Source: Dysgonamonadaceae bacterium (GTDB lineage: Bacteria; Bacteroidota; Bacteroidia; Bacteroidales; Azobacteroidaceae). From it: a stretch of DNA of 40,669 bases. Under the pieces are notes generated by a model. The model saw only the letters and a list, made by a program, of their open reading frames with translations. It made no database searches and was not told the origin of the DNA. Shown in pieces: positions 8,808 through 15,945 of this stretch (its first letter is position 1; the number at the start of each line of letters is the position of its first letter). The translations under genes were made by a program, and so were the position numbers. The stretch is from positions 1 to 40,669 of the forward strand of contig JAISOJ010000094.1 in assembly GCA_031275735.1 (NCBI GenBank). The letters run 5' to 3'.

Positions 8808-9332
8808 ATGAAAAAAATAATTGTATGCTGCCTCTTTACGGCAATAGGTGCGCTTAGCGCTATCAATGTACATGCGCAAAAATTTGCTTTGATCGATATG
8901 GAATATATCCTGAAAAATATTCCTGCTTACGAAATGGCCAACGAACAATTGAATACCCTTTCGAAAAAATGGCAAACAGAAGTAGAAGCTATCCAAACAG
9001 AAGCGCAAAATATGTATAAATCTTACCAAGCCGATTTGGTTTTTCTTTCCCCGGAAATGAAAACCAAAAGGGAAGCGGAAATTGTCGCAAAAGAACAAGA
9101 AGCACAAGAATTGAAACGTAAATATTTTGGGACGGAAGGCGAATTGTATAAAAAGCGCGAAACGCTTATTAAACCTATCCAAGATGAAATATATAACGCT
9201 ATCAAAGAAATATCCGAAGCGCAAGGATATACCGCTGTGGTAGACCGTGCCTCTGCCATGAGCATCATTTACGCTTCTCCAAAAATTGATATTAGTAATC
9301 AAATTTTGACAAAACTGGGATATTCAAAATAA
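8808..9332 (+). CDS. OmpH/Skp-family periplasmic chaperone, first copy
   Basis: A 174-residue protein with a signal peptide cleaved near VHAQ (about 24). The mature N-terminal FALIDMEYILKNIPAYEMA is the conserved start of the Skp/OmpH fold. A long charged coiled coil follows (about 45-125, with KKWQTEVEAIQTEAQ and EIVAKEQEAQELKRK), then a C-terminal strand region, AQGYTAVVDRASAM. Skp proteins form trimers that hold unfolded outer-membrane proteins on their way to BamA. It follows bamA by 16 bases, so cotranscription is likely. P. gingivalis has an equivalent pair of ompH genes behind omp85. Confidence 0.92.
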   Translation: MKKIIVCCLFTAIGALSAINVHAQKFALIDMEYILKNIPAYEMANEQLNTLSKKWQTEVEAIQTEAQNMYKSYQADLVFLSPEMKTKREAEIVAKEQEAQELKRKYFGTEGELYKKRETLIKPIQDEIYNAIKEISEAQGYTAVVDRASAMSIIYASPKIDISNQILTKLGYSK

Positions 9333-9337
9333 TTGTT

Positions 9338-9345
9338 TACCTTTG
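9338..9345 (+). promoter_or_regulatory. Putative -7 promoter element before the second OmpH gene
   Basis: TACCTTTG lies between the two OmpH genes and would start transcription about 35 nt before the second ATG. The nearest TTTG (9305-9308) is 29 nt away, too far for a standard -33 box, so this may only be a secondary promoter. Confidence 0.35.
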
Positions 9346-9387
9346 CATCTTAAAATTAATATCAACATTTATAAACTTTGATGACTC

Positions 9388-9897
9388 ATGATAAAAAAAT
9401 TTGTATTATTTGCTCTCTTGCTAATTCCTGTAGGAGCTTTTGCGCAAGAAATTAAGATTGCTTATTTGAATTCGGCAGAAGTAATTACCGCCATGCCTGA
9501 ATACACTCAGATGCAAGACTCTGTCCAAAAAATGACAAGTGCCGTTCAAGCCGAATTGAAAACAATGGAGGAAGAATATGCTTTAAAATATGAAGCCTTG
9601 ATGCGCGAATCGGACACTTTGGTTGAATCTATAAGAATAAAACGCTTACAAGAAATTCAAGACATCGAACAACGGGCAAACACTTTCCAACAACAACAAC
9701 AGCAACAATTGCAACAGTTACAAGAGAGTTTATTTATCCCTATTCAAGAAAAATTGAAAACCGCCGTAGATGCAGTCGGAGTGGAAAATAATTTCACCTA
9801 TATTTTCAATGCAACTCCCAATCTACTCTTATACATCAACCCTACGAGCAGTATCGACGCAACTCCTTTGGTAAAAAGGAAATTGGGTTTGAAATAA
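9388..9897 (+). CDS. OmpH/Skp-family periplasmic chaperone, second copy
   Basis: A 169-residue protein with a signal peptide ending in AFAQ (residue 20), then IKIAYLNSAEVITAMPEY, the family's N-terminal strand and helix start. The coiled-coil arms are very Gln-rich: a run of seven Gln and further QLQQLQ near 107-118. The C-terminal part (VGVENNFTYIFNATPN) matches the OmpH body domain. The two copies differ enough that they probably are not interchangeable; their co-occurrence behind bamA is normal for the order. A strong terminator follows directly, so this gene closes the porG-uppS-bamA-ompH unit. Confidence 0.92.
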   Translation: MIKKFVLFALLLIPVGAFAQEIKIAYLNSAEVITAMPEYTQMQDSVQKMTSAVQAELKTMEEEYALKYEALMRESDTLVESIRIKRLQEIQDIEQRANTFQQQQQQQLQQLQESLFIPIQEKLKTAVDAVGVENNFTYIFNATPNLLLYINPTSSIDATPLVKRKLGLK

Positions 9898-9902
9898 AAT
9901 TA

Positions 9903-9947
9903 AGAAAAGAGGTTATCCAAAATTCTGCATTGGATAACCTCTTTTCT
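9903..9947 (+). terminator. Strong hairpin terminator after the bamA-ompH operon
   Basis: A perfect 18-bp stem (9903-9920 with 9930-9947) around a 9-base loop starts 6 bases after the stop codon. The arms are A-rich on the left and T-rich on the right, so it may work in both directions. Confidence 0.85.
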
Positions 9948-9974
9948 CTATATTAACCCGTAATCATTGATTTT

Positions 9975-10796
9975 ATGAAATCACCGATTGGTATATTCGA
10001 CTCTGGTTACGGAGGTCTTACTATTTTAAAAGAAATCCAAAAGCGATTACCCGAATACGATTATTTATATTTAGGCGATAATGCTCGTACGCCTTATGGG
10101 ACCCGTTCTTTCGAAGTAGTTTACGAATACACCCTTCAAGCAGTAAAAAAACTTTTCGAAGAAGGGTGCCATTTAATTATCTTAGCGTGCAATACAGCTT
10201 CCGCTAAAGCATTGCGTACCATACAGCAAAATGATCTCCCTCGTATTAATGCACGAAAAAGAGTCTTAGGTATTATTCGCCCCACGATCGAAAATATCAA
10301 CGCATTGACGCATACGCGCCATGTAGGTGTTTTAGGAACGCCAGGAACAATATCATCCGGCTCTTACCCCTTGGAAATACAAAAATTATTTCCCGATATC
10401 ATTGTCACAGGCGAAGCTTGCCCTCTTTGGGTTCCCCTGGTGGAAAACGGCGAATACGACAAAGAAGGAGCCGATTATTTTGTCCGCCAACATTTGGACG
10501 CTATTTTGCAAAAAGACTCTTTTATTGATACTCTCATTTTAGGATGTACACACTATCCTTTATTAATCAATAAAATAAAAAAATACTTGCCTTCCCGTAT
10601 ACATATTGTTTCTCAAGGAAAACACGTAGCGGCAAGCTTGGAAGATTACCTGGCACGCCATCCGGAAATAAAAAGCCGCTGTTCTACAGGCAGTCTTTGC
10701 CGTTTTCTTACTACTGAATCGGAAAATACATTTGCCAATATAGCTTCTATTTTCCTGCAAGGAAATATCCAGGCGGAACGAATCAGTTTGAAGTAA
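9975..10796 (+). CDS. murI: Glutamate racemase
   Basis: MurI converts L-glutamate to D-glutamate for peptidoglycan. The 273-residue protein begins MKSPIGIFDSGYGGLT, with the substrate-binding Asp-Ser pair at 9-10. Both catalytic cysteines are present, in LACNTAS (about 72-78) and LGCTHYP (about 190-196). Length is normal. The gene comes after the strong terminator at 9903-9947, so it likely has its own promoter in the 27-base gap or just inside it, though none is clear. The methyltransferase gene starts 3 bases after its stop, indicating one transcript. Its place after bamA-ompH matches Porphyromonas-type gene order. Confidence 0.96.
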   Translation: MKSPIGIFDSGYGGLTILKEIQKRLPEYDYLYLGDNARTPYGTRSFEVVYEYTLQAVKKLFEEGCHLIILACNTASAKALRTIQQNDLPRINARKRVLGIIRPTIENINALTHTRHVGVLGTPGTISSGSYPLEIQKLFPDIIVTGEACPLWVPLVENGEYDKEGADYFVRQHLDAILQKDSFIDTLILGCTHYPLLINKIKKYLPSRIHIVSQGKHVAASLEDYLARHPEIKSRCSTGSLCRFLTTESENTFANIASIFLQGNIQAERISLK

Positions 10797-10798
10797 AA

Positions 10799-11989
10799 AT
10801 GTTATCTCCCGAAAATAAACAATTTATTAAGGAACATCTCGACGACGATATTCGTCTTTTGGCGCTTCAATTCGCTTCCAATTTTCGAAATAAAAGCGAT
10901 TTTTCTTTCATAATCAACCAGATAGCCGGAAGGCAACAGATTAAAAATAAAATACCTTCGTGGTATCCTTCGGACGATCTTATTTATCCATCCCGTTTGT
11001 CGTTGGAACAATGTTCTTCCGAAGCAACAGCTTGCTACAAAGCTTCTTTACTGTCGGGCGACCGGTTTACGGATTTAACCGGCGGATGGGGCGTAGATAC
11101 GGCTTTCATCGCCCCTCGTTTCCGATATGCTAATTATGTGGAAAAACAAACCGGATTAGCGCAAATTGCCTCCCATAATTTTACTGTTTTAGGCTTGGAA
11201 AACATTTCGGTTCACACTACCGACGGAATCGATTATTTACGGAAAATGAATTTTGCGGACTGTATTTACTTAGATCCGGCACGCCGTTCCGCTTCAGGGA
11301 AAAAAGTAACGCTTATCGAAGACTGTGAGCCGGATCTGACAAAGATACAAGACTTCCTTTTAGAAAAAGCTTACCGGGTATTAATCAAATTATCGCCCAT
11401 GTTGGATATCCGATCTGCCTTGAAAATCTTGAGATATGTACAAGTCATTCACGTAGTTAGTTACGAAAATGAATGTAAAGAATTACTCTTTGAACTTAAT
11501 AAAAAAACAAAAGGAGAACCGCTCATCACTTGTATAAATTTGAAACAAAAGAGCGAATTTCAACCACTTACATTCAATTTTCAGGAAGAAAAGAAAACAA
11601 ATGTCATTTATACAAATACAATCGGCGATTACCTATACGAACCCCATGCGTCAATACTGAAGGCTGGTTTTTATAAAGGAACGGCTTCCCGTTTCCATTT
11701 AACTAAATTACATCCTGGAAGCCATTTATATACTTCCTCGAAATTAACGCCTCATTTTCCCGGACGAATATTCCGGGTCGAAACTATTTCTTCATTGAAT
11801 AAAAAAGAAATAAAAGAAATGCTTAGCGGAATTGACCGGGCGAATATCAGCATCCGAAATTTTCCTCTTTCCGTCGCAGAATTAAGAAAGAAATTGAAAT
11901 TGAAAGAAGGAGGAAATATCTACTTGTTTGCTACTACATTAGCCGATGGCCAACATATAATAATCAAAGCATTGAAAAAAGAAGAATAA
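10799..11989 (+). CDS. PG_1098-like SAM-dependent methyltransferase with THUMP-like domain
   Basis: A 396-residue cytoplasmic protein. An N-terminal alpha/beta part (about 1-85) resembles the ferredoxin-like domain described for P. gingivalis PG_1098. It is followed by a Rossmann methyltransferase core with motif I DLTGGWGVD (about 92-100), the acidic ribose-binding position in YVEKQ (about 111-115) and motif IV YLDPARRS (about 158-165). The last roughly 75 residues (RANISIRNFPLSVAELRKKL) fit the THUMP-like domain found at the end of these enzymes, which suggests RNA as substrate. The exact target is not known to me. It begins 3 bases after murI. Confidence 0.82.
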   Translation: MLSPENKQFIKEHLDDDIRLLALQFASNFRNKSDFSFIINQIAGRQQIKNKIPSWYPSDDLIYPSRLSLEQCSSEATACYKASLLSGDRFTDLTGGWGVDTAFIAPRFRYANYVEKQTGLAQIASHNFTVLGLENISVHTTDGIDYLRKMNFADCIYLDPARRSASGKKVTLIEDCEPDLTKIQDFLLEKAYRVLIKLSPMLDIRSALKILRYVQVIHVVSYENECKELLFELNKKTKGEPLITCINLKQKSEFQPLTFNFQEEKKTNVIYTNTIGDYLYEPHASILKAGFYKGTASRFHLTKLHPGSHLYTSSKLTPHFPGRIFRVETISSLNKKEIKEMLSGIDRANISIRNFPLSVAELRKKLKLKEGGNIYLFATTLADGQHIIIKALKKEE

Positions 11990-12138
11990 AATAAAAACTC
12001 AGCTTTACCGTCTGCGTGCCGGAAACCACAACGGACGAAACGAAATTTGTTCTCTATTGGTAGCGTCGTTTTTTATTATACTTTCACGCCAACCTAATTA
12101 GATTGCTTATGTATTTACCGGATTGGATACAACAATAC

Positions 12139-12167
12139 AAAGAGCCTTGTATGGAATAAGGCTCTTT
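12139..12167 (+). terminator. Hairpin terminator after the methyltransferase gene
   Basis: A perfect 10-bp stem, AAAGAGCCTT with AAGGCTCTTT, around a 9-base loop (12149-12157). The right arm ends in TTT but there is no long T tract after it. Confidence 0.65.
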
Positions 12168-12280
12168 AAAGATACTTTTACAAGTACAGGGTTCATCATA
12201 AATATAATAAACCAATGTTTTGCATCTCGTTAATAGGTTGAAAAAAAAGAAGGAAAAGATAAAAAGAAGTAGCATATTTT

Positions 12281-12312
12281 TTTGTAAATATAATTTTCTT
12301 CTTTTACCTTTG
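12281..12312 (+). promoter_or_regulatory. Strong Bacteroidota-type promoter
   Basis: TTTG at 12281-12284, a 20-base spacer and TACCTTTG at 12305-12312 match the -33/-7 consensus in both boxes and spacing. Transcription should start near 12318 and read into the small ORF at 12421 and the helicase-nuclease gene. Confidence 0.75.
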
Positions 12313-12420
12313 TTTGAGAATGGAAATCCTTTGATAAAGTTTTCATAAGATATAAACACAAAAAATTCTTTCAGTTCCGAAGATTGAAAATGTTTTTCAC
12401 TCATTAAAAAATATATTAAA

Positions 12421-12540
12421 ATGAAAATACGAAAATTATTATCTTGTTTGTTCGGTTTAGGACTAATAGCCTCTTTCGTGCAAACGCAGGCACAAGAAGA
12501 AGATAACTGCTACGTTATTAAAAAAACATGTCCAAACTGA
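12421..12540 (+). CDS. 39-residue secreted-peptide ORF overlapping the helicase start
   Basis: The ORF runs from ATG 12421 to TGA 12540. It encodes MKIRKLLSCLFGLGLIASFV, then QTQAQ, an excellent signal peptide with likely cleavage at AQ near residue 25. Only about 14 mature residues follow, containing two Cys (NCYVIKKTCPN). It lies directly downstream of a consensus promoter and overlaps the helicase start by 13 bases. It could be a genuine small exported peptide, a leader ORF coupling translation to the helicase, or the stub of an exported gene whose body has been lost. No family is recognised. Confidence 0.45.
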   Translation: MKIRKLLSCLFGLGLIASFVQTQAQEEDNCYVIKKTCPN

Positions 12541-15500
12541 AAATATACAAAGCATCCGCAGGATCGGGCAAGACCTACACATTAGCGCTCGAATACATTA
12601 AAGAATTGATACTGGCGAACATTCCCGACAATTACCGCCACATCCTGGCAGTCACCTTCACAAAAGACGCAACCGGCGAAATGAAGGACCGAATCCTGGC
12701 CGAACTCTACGGACTCGCTTTCAACACACAAGACTCGCAAGGATTCCTGTCGTCGCTCCAAACCCTTCTCCATGAAGCAGGAAAAAAATCGGACCCAAAG
12801 GAAATCCGTGAAAAATCGAAACGGATTCTCCACCATATCCTGCACGACTACAGCCATTTGAACATCACCACCATCGACAGTTTTTTCCAGCGGGTACTGC
12901 GCAATCTCGCACGCGAACTGGGGAAAGGATCGCGCTTCAACCTGGAGATGAATACGGACAAGATACTCTTCGACGCCGTGCACGCCACCATCGAAAAAGC
13001 CGGCGAAAACAAGCAAATCCTGAATTGGCTGACAACCTACATCGAAAACAAACTCGACGAAAGTAAAAACTGGCGGATTGAAGAAGAAATTTTTGACTTC
13101 AGCCGATGCATATACAACGAATATTTCCAGGAACACGAATACCTCCTCCGCAAGCAACTGCACGAAAATCCCGGCATCTTTGCCGAATTGAACAAACAAC
13201 AACAAATCATCCAAAACGAATGTAAAACCTTTTTCAAAAAAACGTTTGCCCGAATAAACACAATTCTGGACGAAAACCAATTCGAAACAAGCGATTTCGG
13301 AAACAGCAAGTACGCAGTCGCCCTGTTTGCCAAAACAGCACAAGGCGATTACAAACCGGCCATCGGACCAACCATTGAAAAATGCCGCGCCAACGCCGAA
13401 ACCTGGGGAAGCGCCAAATCCAAACGAAAACCCGAAATAGTCGCCCTAGCCGCATCGCACCTTATCCCCCTCCTGCAACAAACGCTGGAAACACTATCCA
13501 TCATGAACACTTCCCTGATGATATCGCGCAATCTGCACCAATTAGGTTTAATCCGCGACATCACCGAAGAAATCAGCGAACAGAACGCCATCAACAACCG
13601 ATTCATGCTCTCCGATACCGCCCTGTTCCTTCACCGGATGATTGACCGCTCCGACGCCCCCTTCATTTACGAAAAATTAGGCGCCGAAATCCGGCACATG
13701 ATGATCGACGAATTTCAAGATACTTCGCGCCTGCAATGGAACAACTTTAAAGTTTTCCTTGCCGACATACAAGCCGGCAACCACTTCAGCCTGATTGTCG
13801 GCGACGTGAAACAGTCCATCTACCGCTGGCGGAACGGCGACTGGCGAATCCTGGAAAACATCGGAAAAGAACTTGACGTCAAAGAATTGAATTTGAACCA
13901 CAACTACCGCAGCGAAAAAGAGATCATCGAATTCAACAACAACCTTTTCCCCCTTGCCGCCCGCTCGCTGCACGAACTCTACGAAAATCATTGGAGCGAC
14001 ACAACCACTTCACCTTTTTTATCGGCCTACAATACGGAAGAAGTTGTCCAGCAAACAAAAAAAACAACGAAACAAGGATTCGTATCCATTGACTTTATTT
14101 CGGAGAAAACAGACGACAAACCGTACGACGATCGGGTGAAAGAAACCGTACTCGAAAAACTCCAATCCCTCTACAAGGCAGGTATTCCCGCCCGCGAAAT
14201 ATGCATCCTTACCCGATACAACAAAGACCTAATCCATCTCGCAGACTACCTCTCCTCGCAGAAAACAAAGCACCCACCCCTGGCCGAAGCGAAATACCTC
14301 GATTTAGTCTCAAACGAAGCCTTCCGGCTGGATTCGTCGCTAACAATCAAAATCATCATCGAAGCCCTGCGCTGCATCGCCGACCCCGACAACCCAATCG
14401 CACAAGCACAACTGAAATACCTGACAGACGGAAATACCGTTTATCCGGACAATTTCACCCCACACGCCACAAAACTGCGAACCATGCCATTACTCGAATT
14501 AATCACTTACCTGTACAACTCTTTCGAACTGGCACATATCGCAGGACAAACAGCTTACCTTTTTACCTTCTACGACGCCGTTTCAACCTACCTGAACGAA
14601 CGTTACGCCGACATTCCCCTTTTCCTTGCATACTGGAACGAAGAACTGCACAAAAAAACCATTGCAAGCAGCACAGGCGTGGAAGGCATTCGAGCAATGA
14701 GTATCCACAAATCCAAAGGACTTCAATTCCACACAGTCATTATCCCCTATTGCGACTGGAACATACAGCCGCGAAACAATACAACGGTCTGGTGCGGACC
14801 CAAAGAAGGCTTCTATGACCTGGAACTGCTACCTGTCTCCTATAACAAAGGAATGGCAGAAACAATTTTCGCAGAAGAATTTAAAAACGAAACTTCCCAA
14901 ACCTGGATGGATAACCTGAACCTGCTTTACGTAGCCTTCACCCGCGCCGAACATAATTTACTCGTTCTGGCCCGCGACAATGAAAAATTGGACAATACGG
15001 CAAAAATAAATACGGTTTCCGATCTATTACAAATCAACATAAACCAATTGTCAGGCAATTGGAACGAAAAAAACAGCCTGTTTGAAAAGGGAAATTTAGA
15101 TACCGGTGCAGTGGAGAACAAACGAAACGACAATCTCTTGAAACAAACGCCGGAATCCTTCCCAATTTCTTTTGTAGCCAAGATATTCAAAGCAAACGAA
15201 TCGATATTCAAACAATCCAATCAATCGCGCGAATTTCTGACCACACCCCCGATACCTTCGCAAATCCCCCCCCCCTCCCCGCAGGAAAAGAGAAGCTACA
15301 TAGACTACGGCAACCTCATGCACAAACTTTTCGAGCAAATCAATACCTGGGACGATATCGGCAAAGCGGTGGCAAACCTCGTTTCGGAAGGACTGATTCA
15401 TCCCGCCGAAGCACAGGACATTGGCAATAAAATTCGCTCCGACATCGTCGAATCAAATGTCGAAGACTGGTTTTCGGGAAAATATAAAATACATTCCGAA

Positions 15501-15731
15501 GCGACTATCCTGACGGAAGAAAACGGCGAACTGAAACAAAAACGTCCCGACCGCGTCCTGACAGGCAATGATTCCGTTCGAGTCATCGACTTCAAATTCG
15601 GAGCAGCACACAACACACACAAAAAGCAAGTAAAACAATACATGCAATTGCTGGAAGACATGGGCTATTCCCGCATCGAAGGCTATCTCTGGTACGTAGA
15701 AGAACGGAAAGTGGAAAAAATCAATGGTTAA
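12528..15731 (+). CDS. AddA/RecB-like UvrD-family helicase with C-terminal nuclease domain
   Basis: A 1067-residue superfamily-1 helicase-nuclease, expected to process double-strand DNA ends for recombination. Walker A is ASAGSGKT (9-16), Walker B DEFQDT (about 394-399), followed by VGDVKQSIYRWR (about 425-436). Later helicase motifs are MSIHKSKGLQ (about 724-733) and YVAFTRAEHNL (about 802-812). A Pro-rich linker leads to a RecB-type nuclease with LMHKLFEQ (about 930), RPDRVL (about 1007) and the catalytic VIDFKFG (about 1020). The AddB-type partner expected beside it is absent: its neighbours are a methyltransferase and a barrel gene. The plus strand of the gene is unusually rich in A and C, which explains long open shadow frames. 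A ten-C tract at 15266-15275 sits in the linker. Confidence 0.9.
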   Translation: MSKLKIYKASAGSGKTYTLALEYIKELILANIPDNYRHILAVTFTKDATGEMKDRILAELYGLAFNTQDSQGFLSSLQTLLHEAGKKSDPKEIREKSKRILHHILHDYSHLNITTIDSFFQRVLRNLARELGKGSRFNLEMNTDKILFDAVHATIEKAGENKQILNWLTTYIENKLDESKNWRIEEEIFDFSRCIYNEYFQEHEYLLRKQLHENPGIFAELNKQQQIIQNECKTFFKKTFARINTILDENQFETSDFGNSKYAVALFAKTAQGDYKPAIGPTIEKCRANAETWGSAKSKRKPEIVALAASHLIPLLQQTLETLSIMNTSLMISRNLHQLGLIRDITEEISEQNAINNRFMLSDTALFLHRMIDRSDAPFIYEKLGAEIRHMMIDEFQDTSRLQWNNFKVFLADIQAGNHFSLIVGDVKQSIYRWRNGDWRILENIGKELDVKELNLNHNYRSEKEIIEFNNNLFPLAARSLHELYENHWSDTTTSPFLSAYNTEEVVQQTKKTTKQGFVSIDFISEKTDDKPYDDRVKETVLEKLQSLYKAGIPAREICILTRYNKDLIHLADYLSSQKTKHPPLAEAKYLDLVSNEAFRLDSSLTIKIIIEALRCIADPDNPIAQAQLKYLTDGNTVYPDNFTPHATKLRTMPLLELITYLYNSFELAHIAGQTAYLFTFYDAVSTYLNERYADIPLFLAYWNEELHKKTIASSTGVEGIRAMSIHKSKGLQFHTVIIPYCDWNIQPRNNTTVWCGPKEGFYDLELLPVSYNKGMAETIFAEEFKNETSQTWMDNLNLLYVAFTRAEHNLLVLARDNEKLDNTAKINTVSDLLQININQLSGNWNEKNSLFEKGNLDTGAVENKRNDNLLKQTPESFPISFVAKIFKANESIFKQSNQSREFLTTPPIPSQIPPPSPQEKRSYIDYGNLMHKLFEQINTWDDIGKAVANLVSEGLIHPAEAQDIGNKIRSDIVESNVEDWFSGKYKIHSEATILTEENGELKQKRPDRVLTGNDSVRVIDFKFGAAHNTHKKQVKQYMQLLEDMGYSRIEGYLWYVEERKVEKING

Positions 15732-15945
15732 TGCACATTTTTTTCAGGCATTGTAAAATTGTAATAATTAAAACTTTGATTAGATAAAAAATGACTATTT
15801 GTTCTTATCTTTGCCCTAAATTAAAAAAACACAGGCTTAATTTTTGAATTTACACATGAAACAATCATGTTTAACAAACACCCGCGAGCATGAAAACGGG
15901 TATTCGTTTACTCATCAACTCGTTAACTTGTTTACTCATTTTCGT
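15732..15945. other. Leader region before the barrel gene, with -7 element and interspersed repeat
   Basis: TATCTTTG at 15806-15813 matches the -7 consensus; the best TTTG partner (15775-15778) is 27 nt away, longer than usual. From 15905 to 15939 there are GTTTACTC-type words shared with the rplJ-rplL gap. An open frame extends from here into the next gene, but its residues are encoded by the repeat and are unlikely to be translated. Confidence 0.5.
15905..15939 (+). repeat. GTTTACTC-type interspersed repeat, copy 1
   Basis: Words CGTTTACTCA, CTCGTTAACTTG and TTTACTCAT follow each other with a spacing of roughly 7-8 bases. The same words, in both orientations, make up the repeat at 26841-26932. 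Confidence 0.5.

Larger units (their letters stand above)
11990..12420. other. 431-base intergenic stretch with terminator and promoter
   Basis: No convincing gene. It contains a C-rich segment (12000-12070) of unknown role, a hairpin terminator (12139-12167) and a strong promoter (12281-12312). About 100 nt of leader lies between the inferred transcription start and the ATG at 12421. Confidence 0.6.

Noticed and set aside
12084-12404. 106-codon minus-strand frame in the gap before the helicase
   Set aside because: It runs through both a hairpin terminator and a consensus promoter on the plus strand, and its Phe/Lys-rich sequence reflects AT-rich DNA.
12582-13343. 253-codon minus-strand frame opposite the helicase-nuclease gene
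   Set aside because: Phe/Val/Glu-rich shadow of the real gene on the plus strand.
14201-14818. 205-codon frame overlapping the helicase-nuclease gene in another register
   Set aside because: Explained by the A/C-rich strand; Arg/Pro/His/Thr-rich with no family resemblance, while the main frame has all helicase motifs.
15844-15945. Upstream extension of the TonB-receptor-like barrel to a TTG at 15844 or an ATG at 15856
   Set aside because: The extra residues are encoded by an intergenic repeat, and a normal signal peptide begins at ATG 15946.
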